NCBI GenBank assembly: GCA_024362935.1
Contig: JANCRA010000007.1
Coordinates: forward strand, 8,496,503 to 8,560,502
Reading direction: 5' to 3'
Origin: Setophaga petechia
Taxonomy: Eukaryota; Chordata; Aves; Passeriformes; Parulidae
DNA length: 64,000 nt
The notes beneath the pieces were generated by a model that worked only from the letters and a program-made list of their open reading frames with translations, was not told the DNA's origin and did no database searches. The position numbers and the translations under genes were made by a program. Positions 48,736 to 60,150 of the stretch are shown here, piece by piece; positions within the stretch are counted from its first letter, which is position 1, and each line of letters opens with the position of its first letter.

Positions 48736-51449
48736 GGCACAGCTAAAGCTTTCAGCCAGGGCTGTACAGATGCAAATCAAGCCCTGATGTTGTCGAAAGG
48801 CACCCTCCCTGCAAGCACCTCAGCCTGATTCAATTAAGGTATAGGAGACCTTGAATCGAATTCCCTCCTACAGCTCTATCATCCAGCTCCTCATAAACAA
48901 GCTCCTTGTCAAAGTGACATTGTCAGCCCACACACAGAGAGACCTGGAGTTACACCCCATGAGCACTGGTGAGTAATTTATTTGCCACATTTACCTACAT
49001 GTGGATCCAGGCTATCAGGTAAAAAACCCAAAGCAGCATAAGGATGAATTTATTCAAACTTGTTAGTAGAAAATCATCTCAGCGAGCAGTTTATTCATTG
49101 CCTACAGAGGGAGGAAGTAACCTAAGCAATGTTACAGCACATTTGGATTGAGGCTGTGTTTTACTCCTGGAAAGCAAGAGTATTCCTGGGACACCTCTTC
49201 TTGAGTGGTCCTGCTGCTCAGGAAGGACCTGTAGCTGTCAAGGGGCAGGAGGATGGCAGGTTTAGTCTTAGGAGCAAAGTGGTATCAGCCATAGGTTGAT
49301 GAGTTACTGGCTGGGAGTTGGGTTGAGAGTTACTGGTCTGAGTAACTCTCAATCTGAAAATAAAATCAAGCTTTCATTATCCATCAGGAAAAAAAGAATG
49401 CCAGCAAGGCTTTCCAGATGCTTTTTCAAAGTAGATAGGAAATTTTTGTTAGAATACAGCACACATTACCACAGTCCTTTTAGTGCCCACTGAGCTGAAG
49501 TGGCCTGAGATATTCTGTGCTCAGCATGAGAGATTTTTGTTTACAAAGAAGAACCTAACATCCAGCATTTTCTCTATAAAAGCAATGAAGAGTACAAATT
49601 CCGGTTCTTCACTCCATTTTCTGGACCTGCAGCTGCTTTGACACTGTTGCCAGAAGGTGCAATTCACAGTCATCTCAGACCAAAAATGAGCCTAAGTGTC
49701 ATAAATCAATACTGCTGCTTTGATGCTCTACACCTTTCTAGGTGTTTGACAGAGATGCCTGGATGAAGCAGTGAAAGGGGAACCCCTACAGTTAATCCAT
49801 CCCCCATGAAGTGTGACCCCAGCTGCAGCTTTGAGGAGCTGTTATGATGATTGTTGGCAGCAATGGAGCTCAATGGAGGCTTTCGTGTTCAGCACACTGC
49901 ATCATCTCCAGGGAGTTTCCTTTACAGCACTTATAAATGAGAAAACAAGATAACTTTAGACTGCACAGCTGCAGGCTGCAGGAGGGAAGCGATAAAATAA
50001 CACAGAATTAATCCATTCATTGAAAGGCCACTGAGTTGCAGTGCGTGGATTTAATGAGGTTGGAACTCTAAATGGCTAACAAGTTTAAAAACAAAGTCAT
50101 TATGCCTTCACAGCCCACATCCAGCCTCCTCTGCTAATCTCCCAGGAACTGTAGCAGGCAAACTTCCCACATTTTGTAGGTCATCACCTACTCTAAAACT
50201 CATCTGTTTTAGTGAAAATAGAGGGCAGGCATGGGGGATGTGCTCCCTGACCCCAGCTCTACAAAGAAACATAGCTGAAAATTACTGGGGTTTTTTTCCC
50301 AACGCTCTGTATCTTGCACATTGCAAGGCTGACGTGCAGCCACAGCACACAGGGCAGGCTAATGCTCCCCTCAGAGCTGTGCCCAGGCTCTTACAGCCAT
50401 GCTGGAATGCCTTATGGCAGTTGGGATGAGCTGGGAATTCAGTTTGGATACATGCATTGCTTATATACATGTTGTAACTACAATCAGGTAAAAGAGCAGT
50501 ACACTTCCTTGGCTTAGACAATGATACACTGCAGGGTTTTCGATTACTGGGAGAGCACTGAATAGAGTAGATTTTTACCTGGTAACATCCTATTACTGAC
50601 ACCAACTCCTGGATGCAGGCTGTGGTGAACTCTGCCCCTGGCCAAGCAGGCAGCAGCCACTGGGTACCCAAAGAGCCAGAGTCACCTCAGATCCAGATGT
50701 TCCTCCCTACCCTTGTCTTCACCTTTCTGGGTACAAAACTTTTACTTCCAAAAAAGAAAAGAACCAAGACAAAACATCCCACAAATATGTTCTTGCTCCT
50801 TGAGGAAGGGGAGGGTCATCACAAGTGACAAGTCATACAATATTTAGATCACAAGGCAGTTGTAATTCAGTCTGGTCGACCTGGGATAATCAGGATAATC
50901 AAACTAATCAGGATGGAAATGGGGGAAGAAACTAATCTTTTTTTTTTTTCAGAAAACATTTGCCAATATGGCTCTTCAAATAACAGATGTGTATCACAGA
51001 ACACTCGGGCTATTGCATCAGGGTGGAGATGGGGCCCTACATCACATCCCTGCAGTGCTGAGTCAGAGCCCACGAGTCACCACAGGGCTGCGTGCGGGGC
51101 TGGGCTCCTGAGCAACACAACTGCTGCAGCACTTTCTGCAGGGGCAGCTGTAGTAACAGAGTGTTCTGGACAAATTTCTGGGGCATTGAACTTCCCTAGG
51201 TTTTCAAATACATCATTCAGTCTTCATTTCTGTCTTATACAGGCTTCTAAAGGTAGCTGATTTCAGGTTGTGATTTCAGTGATTTTCACACAACTGAAGT
51301 ACCTATATTCTGCTGACATGAAAGCTGTTTATATAAAACAGATTATTTCATGCATAAAATGTATTTATTTAGAACTTGGTATTCTTATATATAAAGATAT
51401 GAAAATTTTCTCTACTGATTGATATGATTGTCTCCATGTGCATTAGTTA
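48736..51449. other. Unique non-coding sequence, no gene recognised
   Basis: It includes a perfect hairpin at 49323-49352 (annotated separately) and a 12-base T run at 50938-50949. Frames reach 129 codons on minus (50282-50671) but belong to no recognised family. Confidence 0.5.
49323..49352. repeat. Perfect hairpin, 12-bp arms, 6-base loop
   Basis: TTGAGAGTTACT (49323-49334) and its exact reverse complement AGTAACTCTCAA (49341-49352) flank GGTCTG. The word GAGTTACTGG also occurs just upstream at 49301-49310 and 49327-49336, so the hairpin partly overlaps a short direct repeat. Confidence 0.85.
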
Positions 51450-51865
51450 TTTGTTTCAGTAGCAGGGAGAGTTACAAGGGTGGCTTCAGTGAGAAGTTTC
51501 CAGAAGCTTCCCAGTGTTCTGCTCAGCAGAACCCAGGCTTCCAAGAGAGCCCTGCCACAGGTCAAGGCTGAGCCCAGCTATGAAGGTGGTAGCACTACTC
51601 TGATAACAGATTTAAGAATGAGAAAAAATCCTGCACAACATCAATTTCAGTCAGAGAGGAGTGAGAACATGAGAGAAACAACCCAGCAGACAGCAAGGTG
51701 AGTGCAGGAGGGGCTGGAGGTGCTCCAGGCACCAGAGCAGATTCCCCTGCAGCTCATGGTGCAGCTGTGGTGAGGCAGCTGTGCCCCTGCAGCCCATGAG
51801 GTCCCTGGTGGAGCAGAGACCCACGTGCAGCCCATGGAGGATGCCCCACACACTCGGTGCAGCGC
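51450..51865 (+). mobile_element. ERV LTR fragment, 5' part, same family as 1-408
   Basis: The segment follows the upstream part of the LTR family whose end is seen at 1-408. Landmarks in order are GAGTTACAAGGGTGGCTTCA (about 51469-51488), CAGAAGCTTCCCAG, GGTGGTAGCACTACTCTGAT (51585-51604), AACAGATTTAAGAATG (a TATA-like position in the family), AGAGAGGAGTGAGAACATGA (51654-51673), GGAGGTGCTCCAGGCACCAG and the repeated CCCCTGCAGCCCATG motif. Similarity fades after about 51.86 kb, so the 3' half is missing. Two overlapping minus-strand frames here (up to 103 codons) are products of GC-rich LTR DNA and are not genes. No retroviral coding sequence is nearby. Confidence 0.8.
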
Positions 51866-52828
51866 CCTGTCCTACTCCACCCCATGAAGGGCTTTGGGGG
51901 ACCAGAGACACACCCCGCTCCCAGGGCAGCTCTCCAGCTGCCTCACACATCACCCTTGCCACTGGAGGCCCCTAGGCCCAGGGCTCAGGCTTTTAGGAAT
52001 CAGTAACGCCACCAAAGTCTCCCACTGCAGCCTCTGCCACAGTCAAGTGCTCAGAATTTTCCACAAAGCACTGAGTCCTTGTATTTGGCTGGATTTCCAA
52101 CACCAGGTAATATCCCATAACAGAAAGCACCTCACACACACTCTGAGCAAAACTTATTCCAAACTTTGTCACTGACTGGAACAAAACACTGCCTGGTCAG
52201 GAAGCACAGACCATCTGGGGAAAACAAACCTCATGTTGTTTATCCCAGATGTGTATCTTCTGTAAGCTACTGCCCTAAGAAGGATTATTTATAATCCTCG
52301 AGGATGTTTTGTGAACTCCCAAGAAACAGGCACAGAGTATCCCAAGATTGTGGGCAGGCTGTGAGTGACCCAAACTATCTGAAATACCAATGGTACTAAG
52401 TGGCAACATAAATACCTAAAAACCTGCTTGTGGGAAACAGTCCACATAAATAAAAACTACATCAAGTGAACAAAGTTGAAGAAGCAGTGAAAAGGGGACC
52501 CCTACAGCAAAGCCTGGAGTTGAAGGTAACTCAGACCTGGGTTTTGAAAATTATAGATTTCTCATTTCCATTAATTTAATCCTAGTTCAGCTGGCTAGGT
52601 TAGTTCTGATAGCATAGTTTGAGTGTGCCAGACTTTCAGTCCATGCACCCAAGGCATCTTTGCAATCTTAGCTGCACCTTAGCAGGTTGCCTGAGCTCTG
52701 TGCTGGCAGCAGAGACAACCCATAACATAATGGCAGCCTCTGTCTGGTTTCTAAATATAGTTTAACTCTACTGAAGACCTAAGAACTTTCCTACAGAGGT
52801 TAACATCTCTTCAGTGCAGACTGGTGTA
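51866..52828. other. Unique sequence after the LTR, nothing recognised
   Basis: 51.87-51.99 kb is GC-rich and may contain further decayed LTR sequence that I cannot align by eye. The remainder is ordinary unique DNA without recognisable genes. Confidence 0.45.

Positions 52829-52863
<35 letters not shown>
52829..52863 (+). repeat. (AT)6(AC)11 compound microsatellite
   Basis: Six AT units (52829-52840) pass directly into eleven AC units (52841-52862). The run is uninterrupted, so it is likely length-polymorphic. Alternating purine-pyrimidine DNA of this kind can adopt the Z form. Confidence 0.97.
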
Positions 52864-55800
52864 GAGGTAAAACACTCAGTGTAGGTGCATTTGACTCCAT
52901 TAAAAAGATGTGCCCACTGGACTGTGAATAGTAAAATTAATTCTGCATGAAAAGGTTCTTATTTGTGCTTTTGATGACAAACACTCTCACATAGATGGGA
53001 GAGGTATAATCAGCAGTCTGCTATTCTGAAATCCTAAAGTGACTTCAGGGGAGCTTCCCTCTACTGATTACAACCCTGCCAATGCCACAAAGTGAATTTC
53101 ACCCTCTTTACCAGTACCCAATGTCCATCTTCCAGGGAAGAACCTCTGTTTCTGTCAAGGATGTTTCATGGACATGCTGAATTATCAACTATTGGTCTGA
53201 ATATAATCTCAACCTGAAAATAAACACTATCACTCTCATACCCCAAACAACCTTTCTTTTTACTCTCCCTCTAGCTTTCTATTATCCCAGGAAGTGCAAT
53301 TCCTGCCATTAACACAGCCTGACAAATGCCAAAGCCAACCACATAAAATCGGGGTTTATCCAGATGAAGGCAAGTAAAAAACTGCTTTCAAATCCATTGA
53401 ACAGCCTGTCCATGGTATGGCCAGCACAGACCTGAGAGTGATGAAGGGACAGGGGATGGAGCATACTGAATGCAGCTACCCCCTGAGTGGGACTGGTGGG
53501 CTGTGGAGATGCCCCAGGAGCTGCTCCCTTGCCTGCTGGGGACACAGCACACGGACCATGGCCAGCCCAGTAACCTCACTATTGCCCAGGGATTTTTGCA
53601 TTCCTCTGCCATCACACATCAAAGTCATCATGATTTTTAAAGGGTTCTTATTTTTATTTAAAACAAACCCTAACATCAAGAGTTTAGTTTGTTCTCAACT
53701 AGAATTTACTGTCATTTGTGTCCACATGCTACAGTGTACAGTTTGTCAAGACCCGTGGAACACAGAAGGGGATACAGTTTAATACAAGTAACACTCCAAG
53801 TGCGTGGTTACTAAAACGACAGGCAATATTGCTGCTGGTGGATGTTTGTTTTTAAATGGAGCATGGTTTACTCTTCCTAGCAGTAGGCATGATTTCTGTT
53901 AAGCAATATATTTGCTCCAAAATTAGAATAATTTACTCCAGAGCGCACACAGGTTTATCTCAAATCTACATCTCTTTGGATTCTGTTCAGGGGGTGCCTA
54001 TTTATCCCAGTACTTCTGCATAAGCCTCTTTAAATGAACTGATTCTAAGAAAGGCTAAAGTTTCATTTTGTTACTGTCTGCAGGTTAATCCAAATAAGAG
54101 AAATACCAGTCTTACTACAGAAAGAAAGAGAAGGACAGAGAGAGAAGGTGAACACACTTCCCTTACAGAAAACAAAGATGAGCTTGTTCTGTTCAGTGCT
54201 TAGTGCTATCTTCATCTCAAACCTTTCAATCTCTTCCCAGTTCTCTCTCCTCTTTAACATCTCCTCACATCTATTGCTATCCACAGTTTGAAGCATAAGC
54301 AACTTCCAGCCTCCAGGTAATGCAACCAGCCATTGTACACTGCTTGATGGGGTAGCGAATTTGTTTTTTGTCCTGAACAAAGGTTTTGTTTTTAAAATAT
54401 TTTGTCATCATGTTAATGACAGAATAAAAGAATAAGCATGGATTTGTCAGCACATGGTCATGTAACCCATTATTGAATGGCTGCATCACTCTGGCAACAC
54501 ACTGTTTTCCCAAGTGGGGAAACTTTTAGGAATTTGCTATTTTTTAGTACATTTGCTGAGACCCTTGTGCTCATGGCTTTGTTCTGCAGAAGAACTGGGA
54601 GGTTTTCACTCAGGATGACAGGAGGAAATTATCAAACTGCTCCTTGGCACCAACAGAGCAGCACATCCAGCACCTTGTGGTTCTGTGAAGGGGAACTGGA
54701 CCTGCTATCCCTAATCAGCAAGAATGAAAAGCTGCTTTTATAGCAAGACTCATTCTTCTTTTGTACTTCTGCCCAAGCTGCTGCCAGCAGATACTGGCAG
54801 GGATTTCAATAGCTGTTTTGAATCAGTGCCTGGCAAAAGCACAGGCAGGTTGAACCTGAACATCCTCTATGGAGCTACACTGAGGTTTCAGACTATTCTT
54901 GGTCTAGCTCAGCCCACAGACAGAGCTGCACTTTCCATGTGTGAGATAAGGGAGCCTGAGGAGTACAAAAGCAGTGTGTGTGTATTCCCTGCCCAGTGCT
55001 GTCCTCCTTGTGCCCCTTCCGCTGTTGCCAACATTGTGTACAGAATTGTCCAAGTTAATTTCTGCTCTGCATCTGTGCAGTTGCTCAGATGTTCACTGAA
55101 AGTGAGACAAACACGAACCAGCAGTTTGTTTTTCCCTTTCAGACTGGAACTCCTTTTACCTCAGACCTGAAGAAGTCAGAACTACTTTGGAGCAGATTCC
55201 CTTACTTGGAGAAGCCAAGGCCAGGTTAATAACATGATTGCTGCAGTTGAAAAGTGTGACTGACAGTTAGAAAAAGTACAAAACTTCACACTCTGAACAC
55301 AATTTTCTCCTGAGAAAGTCCCTGTGGTGTGCTGGAAATGGTACCTTGGCATTTTGCTGGCTGAGGGAAGCAGGGGATGGAAAGGTGGCAGTTTTTCAGT
55401 CCTAGCTCCTCCCTGCTCCATGAGCAAACAACTCAGTTCCTTCACCCTCCTGACGCTTTCTAAGGAGAACAGGGTGCAGGTGGGAAGGTGAAAAATCTTT
55501 TTATACTCTTTCATGCATCAGCACTGAGATTTATCGTGTTTTGATCATGGAAGTGCCACATCCAGGATTGCAGGGCAGACTCAGTACCCATTTCTGAAGA
55601 TGGGGTGAAAGCATGCAGTGGGAAAAGCATTCCTTTTCCCATGCTGCCTGCATCCCCATCAGACACAGTTCTTTATGGCTCCAGGCAATGGTTTCAGTGA
55701 TTGCCATGTATGCAGACTCACAGCAAGACTTGTGGCAGCAGCCAAAGCCTTACACACTGACAAAGAGTGGTCACTCCTTCCTGGCAGCAGCAACAGGGGC

Positions 55801-56039
55801 TGCTGCACATGAGCTGGAAGGTGACTAGAGGCTCCCTGCCCAAGTGCAGAACAGGGAAGAAAACAAAGGCAGAAGGAAAGAAAACAAAGTGGAAGATCAG
55901 AAGAAAAGCAGCAGCAGACTACAAAACCAAATGGGTGGCTGCCTGCACCCGTGGGAATGTGTTATTCCCTAAAGCATTTCAGGAGTTCCTTCCCTGAAGC
56001 AGCACATCAAGGGACTGGATGAGAGTGGCACAGAGCCAG
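52864..56039. other. Unique non-coding sequence, no gene recognised
   Basis: Frames reach 148 codons on plus (54724-55170) and 121 codons on plus (53417-53782). Neither resembles a known protein and neither has a clear splice or promoter context. A GA-rich stretch sits at 54118-54150. No mobile element is recognised. Confidence 0.5.
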
Positions 56040-56079
56040 AGCCCAGGTGAGCAGCAGCCCCTCAGCCCAGGTGAGCAGC
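56040..56079 (+). repeat. Two-copy direct repeat carrying a splice-donor-like core (period 24)
   Basis: AGCCCAGGTGAGCAGC occurs at 56040-56055 and again at 56064-56079. Each copy contains CAGGTGAGC, a near-ideal 5' splice-site consensus on the plus strand. No upstream coding exon is recognised, so this may be coincidental. Confidence 0.7.
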
Positions 56080-56874
56080 TCTGCAGGTGCCCGTGTGACA
56101 GCCCCAGCTGTGTCACTGCAGAGCCCGCGGCTCCCGGCAGGAAGGGAGCACAGCCAGGTGTGGCCACACTGGCTGATGTGTGACACTGCCTCTGGGAAGT
56201 GCTGCTCGGGAGCACAAGCATTACCAAAACTGTCACGGAATTTCCATCCCTCCAACACCCCACTTTCCTTTCAGAGCTGTCTCATTAATTTTTTCAGGCC
56301 CAGTACAATCTCTTATGGTGGTTTAGAGCCTCAGTTCCTCAAACCATGGGTACACATATCTAAACCAGCAATCATTGCTGTGCATCCCTCAGTACTTAAT
56401 AAGCCAAAGAAACATAGAACAGGATGCTGAGTGTCAAAGCTTCCTTAGTGAGTCAGCTAACAGTGATCTGCCTTTTTCTCCCCATAAAGGAAGGCCAAGA
56501 TTAATTCCTCACTTCCCTGCACCTCCCCCAGCTACTGCCTTCCTCCCTGTTTCTCTGAGTCAACCTGAGAGACCAATGCCAGTGGTTCAGACCTCTGAAA
56601 TTCTTGCAAACCAAAAAAAACCCCTTTTTCTTCATATTTTATTTTATATGTGGAATAAATTGGTTTTTTGGTTATTAAATGCTCCCATGACGTGCTGACA
56701 TTTAACCATACCTTCAAGCTCTTTAGTTTACATTTTTAGTTTGACATTATCCCTCAATTCTTTTAATGAATTGTGCAGTTTTGTAGTAAACTGAGCAGTA
56801 AATCATATAACCTCTTTACAGCTGGTTTTACAAAATGGGCTTTAAGGACAGCATAGAAGTAGGACCACATTTCT
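56080..56874. other. Unique non-coding sequence, nothing recognised
   Basis: 56.08-56.2 kb is GC-rich with a few CpGs. The remainder is AT-rich. Frames reach 127 codons on plus (56047-56430) without recognisable domains. Confidence 0.5.
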
Positions 56875-56896
56875 AAAAAAAAAAAAAAAAAAAAAA
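56875..56896 (+). repeat. A22 homopolymer tract
   Basis: A pure run of 22 adenines. I looked for a retrocopy upstream that it might terminate but recognise none. Avian CR1 does not add poly(A) tails, so a slippage-expanded A tract is the simplest reading. Its length is prone to sequencing and assembly error. Confidence 0.95.
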
Positions 56897-59800
56897 GGCA
56901 GTTGTGTCCTGCCTGCAGCTTTGAGCAGAGCACTCACTGTATTTTCTCCTGTTTCCAGCCTTTGCCAGAGTCTCATGTGCTTGAAGGCTGCATATTGCAT
57001 ACATGGCTGGTGGGCTCCACCCAGCCTTTGCTAGTATAGTCTCCCTGCCGTAATTTCCCAAAGTGTGCATGGCAGGTATTTCCTCATGCAGCTGGAGGCT
57101 GTGCAGTCAACTTCTCTGTAGGCTGAGTGAGAATGGATAAACATGGTTGCAGGAGGCAGAGACAGCAGCATTGTGAAATCTCTGCCCAGGAATTGCTGGG
57201 TCTGGCCCAGCACACCTGGAACAACTTCAGCTCTTTCCAAGCTCAGCTCAGTAGCCACCCAGATGATGCAAGACAAACTAATTGAGAAATACAAGTACTT
57301 TGATGATGCCAAAACACTTGGTAGAGGTTATTAATACATGCTTTTGTGCAAGGAAACCACTGAAGCTCTGTATTCCCACTGCAAGAATCAAGTGGAATGA
57401 GTTCTCAGTTTGCAAACCACTTTATGCTGATCCACCAAGAAAATGTCTGAGTTTAATAGCAGGGTTAGGATGCAGCACAGCAAGTTTAGCTCTCTGTGCA
57501 AGCTGCCTCACTTTGACATCCTTCAACCTGGGATGTGCTGTGGGGGGGACCAAGTACAAAAGGGGAAACTATTTTGATCCCAAAAGCAAAGAAAACACAG
57601 GATGCAGGAAAATCTGTCAGAAAATTCCATGAGTAGCTAATCTGCAAGAATTTAGGTTACCTGTCATGCCCAGCATATGAGCTGGGAAAGAAAGTATAAA
57701 GTCCCTTTGGAATGTTCAAAATGGGAATATCACATTCCCTTCTTAGAGCACCAAACCACACCCTTTGTCCTTAAGCAGGTGAAAAGTCATGAGAAGGTGG
57801 CACATTTTGGGAGACATGAAAATCTGACTGCCTCTGAGTTGTGCCATGCAATGTCATTGTTGCATTGCTCAGATTATAGAGCATCCCTGTTCAGACTGCA
57901 GCTGTGTGTATTACTGATGTAATTGAAAGCCAAGCCAGAAAGAAGATGAAAAAAAGAAGAAAAAAGAGAGCAAGAGAGAGAAAACAACACGTTTTAGTTT
58001 TGGCCTACGACACTTGGGACATTTTACATCAGAACAAGTGGACATTTGTCTGGGGTTAGTCTGCACGGACACATCATCAGAAATGCATTTATTATTTATC
58101 CAAGCTCTGGGCCTAGAAAAAGCAAAAGGCTTATGTAAACCCCCAGTTGGGATTTCTAGATCTTCACTTAGACATTTTCTGTACCAGCTTCCCATGCAGA
58201 CAGCCCACTCAATTAGACAGAGAGAGGGCAGAAAGGATTCCTTCGTCAGAGAGTGGGTACCATTTAAGTGCATGACTTTGAGCTGCTCTTGTGTAGCTGA
58301 ACTGTAATTTTCCCCAAAGTGGGGATGGGAAGAGCTCTAACTTCCTAATGCTGGAAGGAAACTACAGATATTACCTCTGTCAATACAAAGCTGTCCAAGA
58401 CCAAGCAGCTCAGCTCTTAGTGGGAAAAGAGAAAAGAAGTGGTGCTTCTGTCCACCCAATGTAGCCACCCCGGCAAGGAGGGAACATGGAAGGGCCATCC
58501 CAGGTGGGGCATCCCTTTCCTTCCTTTTCACTATGAAGGGACAGTCACAAGTCCTGCATCCAAAATTAATAGTGAAATTACATAGTCTCAATCTGATTGT
58601 TTACACTTGGGTATTCTACAGTCACTCTGTAGAACTGTTTGGAATGGGATCAATAATTGCAGGTGGTGCTGCACCTCAGGCAATTCCCACAGCTGAAATA
58701 TTGGCCTTCCAATGGTGCTTACCCTGATGAGGCAGAGGTTGGGAGATGAAGGTGCACATTGTGTATAGTAAAGGTTTGAGAGCAGAAGAGTCCCAGTTCT
58801 TAGGAACAGTCCTATCCAGTAACACAATATTTTGGTACTTAGCTTTGTAAACATTAACTCACAGGAATTCAACCATATCTCAGTAATTAAAAGCCTTTTG
58901 CTAATAACGTTGGCTATGAAAGAGTGGGTGGCCAAATGACGCTCACCCTGTGCATCAAAGGTCAAAGAAGCAAATAATTTTTAATTGAATATGCAAATTG
59001 CACAAACTCTCTGGATGTAAAGGAATTTGAAAGCAAAGAGGAGAATTTGGTAAGTGATTCCAGAAATCAAATGAGATACATCTACCCTTTAATTAATTAT
59101 TTGCAATTAGAGAGCTCTCAAAAGCAATGGGGGACCATTCCCAACTGGCTTAGGAATTTCAGCCTAAACAACTGGAAGGAGACAGAAAATTTACACTTGT
59201 AGACAGAATATAATTTGGGCTTTGAAGGAACATTTCTCTTTACTACAAATCTATCCATTTTCATTTTTCAGATAGCTACAGGCACCACACTACTGCATCC
59301 CAGCTATTTATTTCGTGATTTTACAATCCTGATGGTTCCCTCCATGAAGCATGCAAAAACCCCACAAAACCAAAATCTGACAGACTAGGCAGGGGAAAAG
59401 TAAAAATGACTTTACACAAGGTGTTGTGAAATGCAGTGAACTAAACAAATAGAAAAGCAGGTGGTATATTTTCTTAATTTGTTTCATCTACCTTGGGTGT
59501 TGCTTAGAAAGCATTAGGTAGGCATTTGGTAATAACTGTGTGTGTTGCAGCAGATGGTCCTCCATTAAAAATCAGAGCTCAGACAGAGAGCTCTGGGGAG
59601 CCCTTGGAGGGCTGAAGAAACTGTCAGTCATGTACTTGTGTCTCTCCAGAATTCAGGCTGTAAAGCCAGTCTGAGTGAGCAATGTTACCCAAAGGATGTG
59701 CAGTTCTCTCCTGTCTCTATCCTGCTGAGGTATGGATCCCATACAGGGAGCATGTGGGCTGCAGCTTTTTCCTTTAACCCCTGTTTGCAAAAGAATGGTG

Positions 59801-60019
59801 GGAAGCAGTAGCAAAGCTCAGTGCTAGCTCCTGTGCTGGCCAATGACCAGCCATAAAGAGATCAAGATAAGAGACACCAGATTGGTTCTTGAAAAGAGCA
59901 TAAACTACAAGCTAAGGTTGTAACAAGAACATTTCTACCACATTTCAATCTCAGGGAATGCTGGACTGTGATTATGTCTCACCTCTTTGATTTCCCCATG
60001 CTGGCTCACAGATGAATTT
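56897..60019. other. Unique non-coding sequence, no gene recognised
   Basis: It contains a purine-rich tract at 57935-57984 (A/G runs such as AAAAAAGAGAGC). Frames of up to 125 codons on minus (58588-58965) and 116 on plus (57282-57632) match no known family. 58975-59120 is AT-rich with a perfect octamer ATGCAAAT (58991-58998) and a TTTAATTAATTATTTGCAAT block, resembling conserved non-coding elements in texture. Confidence 0.5.
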
Positions 60020-60150
60020 TTAAAACCTAATTTTGCTGCGGTATATTTGGACTTCAGCTTCATCCACCATGGTGGGGAGCTGAGAGATGTCCTCTGCCTC
60101 TGTGCAAAAGGGCTCTTTGTAGTTCAGGATACAGAGTAACCCCCACTTGA
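60020..60150 (-). CDS. Weak candidate terminal coding exon, unrecognised product
   Basis: On the minus strand, a textbook 3' splice site (pyrimidine run CTTTCTTCTCTTTATTTTTT then TCCAG) ends at 60151. The next 131 bases stay open to a TAA stop at 60020-60022, giving 42 residues after a partial codon (beginning KWGLLCILNYKEPFCTEAED and ending YRSKIRF). The composition looks protein-like, acidic then basic at the C-terminus, and the enclosing open frame extends further upstream (to 60448). I do not recognise the peptide. Against it: no donor-bearing upstream exon is seen in the window, a second frame through the same DNA is also partly open, and the nearest AATAAA on this strand is about 700 bases downstream (59.31 kb). 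Treat it as a hypothesis. Confidence 0.15.

Noticed and set aside
51647..51962. Two overlapping minus-strand ORFs (68 and 103 codons)
   Set aside because: They lie partly inside an LTR fragment on the strand opposite to its sense and arise from its GC-rich composition. No protein family is recognised.
56870..56896. Poly(A) tail of a processed pseudogene
   Set aside because: No recognisable coding or RNA-derived sequence precedes the A tract and no target duplication was seen.
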